Origin: CALLMJ01 sp964493765
Lineage (GTDB): Bacteria; Bacteroidota; Bacteroidia; J057; CALLMJ01
DNA length: 13,695 bases
NCBI GenBank assembly: GCA_964493765.1
Contig: CAZBPK010000194.1
Coordinates: 1-13,695 of the forward strand
Direction of reading: 5' to 3'
Position numbers and translations under genes: made by a program. Shown here one piece after another: positions 13,512-13,695 of this stretch (position 1 is its first letter; each line of letters starts with the position of its first letter). Below the pieces are notes generated by a model. The model was not told the origin of the DNA and searched no databases. It worked only from the letters and a program-made list of their open reading frames with translations.

Positions 13512-13634
13512 GCGTGAGGGATGCGAAGGGCTTGGCACTGCCTTTGGGTGCGAAGTATGAGCAACCCAAGGATTGCTGGAACGAAGTGAAACCCGAAGCA
13601 GCCCGACCCGAAGCGAAAGCGAAGGGGCACGCCC
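13512..13634 (+). repeat. GC-rich structured repeat, copy B
   Basis: This 123-base element is in the same orientation as copy A (11059-11178). Its first 36 bases are identical to copy A. About eight substitutions follow up to CCCGAA, and then a tail that is three bases longer and carries AGCGAAAGCG. Nested pairs are kept: GCGTG (13512-13516) with CACGC (13628-13632), GGGCT (13528-13532) with AGCCC (13600-13604), and CCTTTGGGTGC (13541-13551) with GCAACCCAAGG (13561-13571), a nine-base loop and two bulges. A C-G pair of copy A is G-C here, so pairing is kept despite sequence change. The flanks GTAAG (13504-13508) and CTTAC (13639-13643) are also complementary. Confidence 0.85.
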
Positions 13635-13695
13635 AAATCTTACTTAATGTATTTTCTCATCTTTCTATAAATGAACTTTTTTTTCTGAGTAAAAG

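Noticed and set aside
11059..13634. The two GC-rich repeats as part of a CRISPR array or an insertion sequence
   Set aside because: There are only two copies, more than 2 kb apart, with no spacers, no cas or transposase gene, no coding frame in the repeats and no clear target-site duplication.
13640..13695. Minus-strand open frame entering from the right edge, ending at 13640
   Set aside because: Only about 17 codons are visible (ending in a basic KMRKYIK). That length is common by chance in AT-rich DNA, and it cannot be told from noise without more sequence.
1..13695. A defence island, prophage or biosynthetic cluster
   Set aside because: The recognised genes are housekeeping or stress genes in separate short units. 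No nuclease, helicase, toxin-antitoxin pair, integrase or assembly-line enzyme is present.

Overview
The window looks like ordinary chromosome from a low-GC member of the Bacteroidota, probably a Cytophagia-type lineage. The evidence is the gene set (type III glutamine synthetase, OmpH/Skp next to murI, a CGC-motif bacilliredoxin, a very long multi-PAS histidine kinase), the near absence of Shine-Dalgarno sequences, and TAnnTTTG-type -7 boxes a few bases upstream of most transcription units. The genus cannot be read from the sequence.

Layout, left to right. Positions 1-262 (minus) hold the 5' part of an unrecognised small membrane protein that runs off the left edge. A terminator separates it from a 97-residue phasin-like helical protein (376-669, minus). 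A divergent promoter region follows, then an 1123-residue orphan sensor histidine kinase (849-4220). Next come a small outer-membrane beta-barrel protein (4242-4889) and an OmpH/Skp-like chaperone with glutamate racemase as a two-gene operon (4948-6338). A 198-bp spacer carries a promoter-like element and a perfect 13-bp hairpin. It is followed by a di-haem cytochrome c peroxidase (6537-7478) and a GT-B glycosyltransferase (7498-8595). Type III glutamine synthetase (best start 8830, not 8707) ends at 10998 with a strong bidirectional hairpin. On the minus strand a LOG-family nucleotide hydrolase and MazG form an operon (12693 down to 11200). A bacilliredoxin (12854-13267) and its terminator follow. 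The last 375 bases hold no gene.

Functional themes are envelope biogenesis (Skp, MurI, beta-barrel, glycosyltransferase), nitrogen assimilation (GlnN), nucleotide-pool cleaning (MazG plus LOG), and redox or peroxide defence (peroxidase, bacilliredoxin). These are mostly separate short transcription units, each with its own promoter, rather than one integrated system.

I see no defence system, prophage, transposase, CRISPR array, tRNA or rRNA. The element least explained by known genes is a pair of ~120-bp GC-rich repeats (11059-11178 and 13512-13634). Both lie in the same orientation just beyond a terminator. They share a nested, partly covarying fold that stands out sharply from the AT-rich surroundings. 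The second is a possible very short transcription unit at about 6409-6510, between murI and the peroxidase gene.
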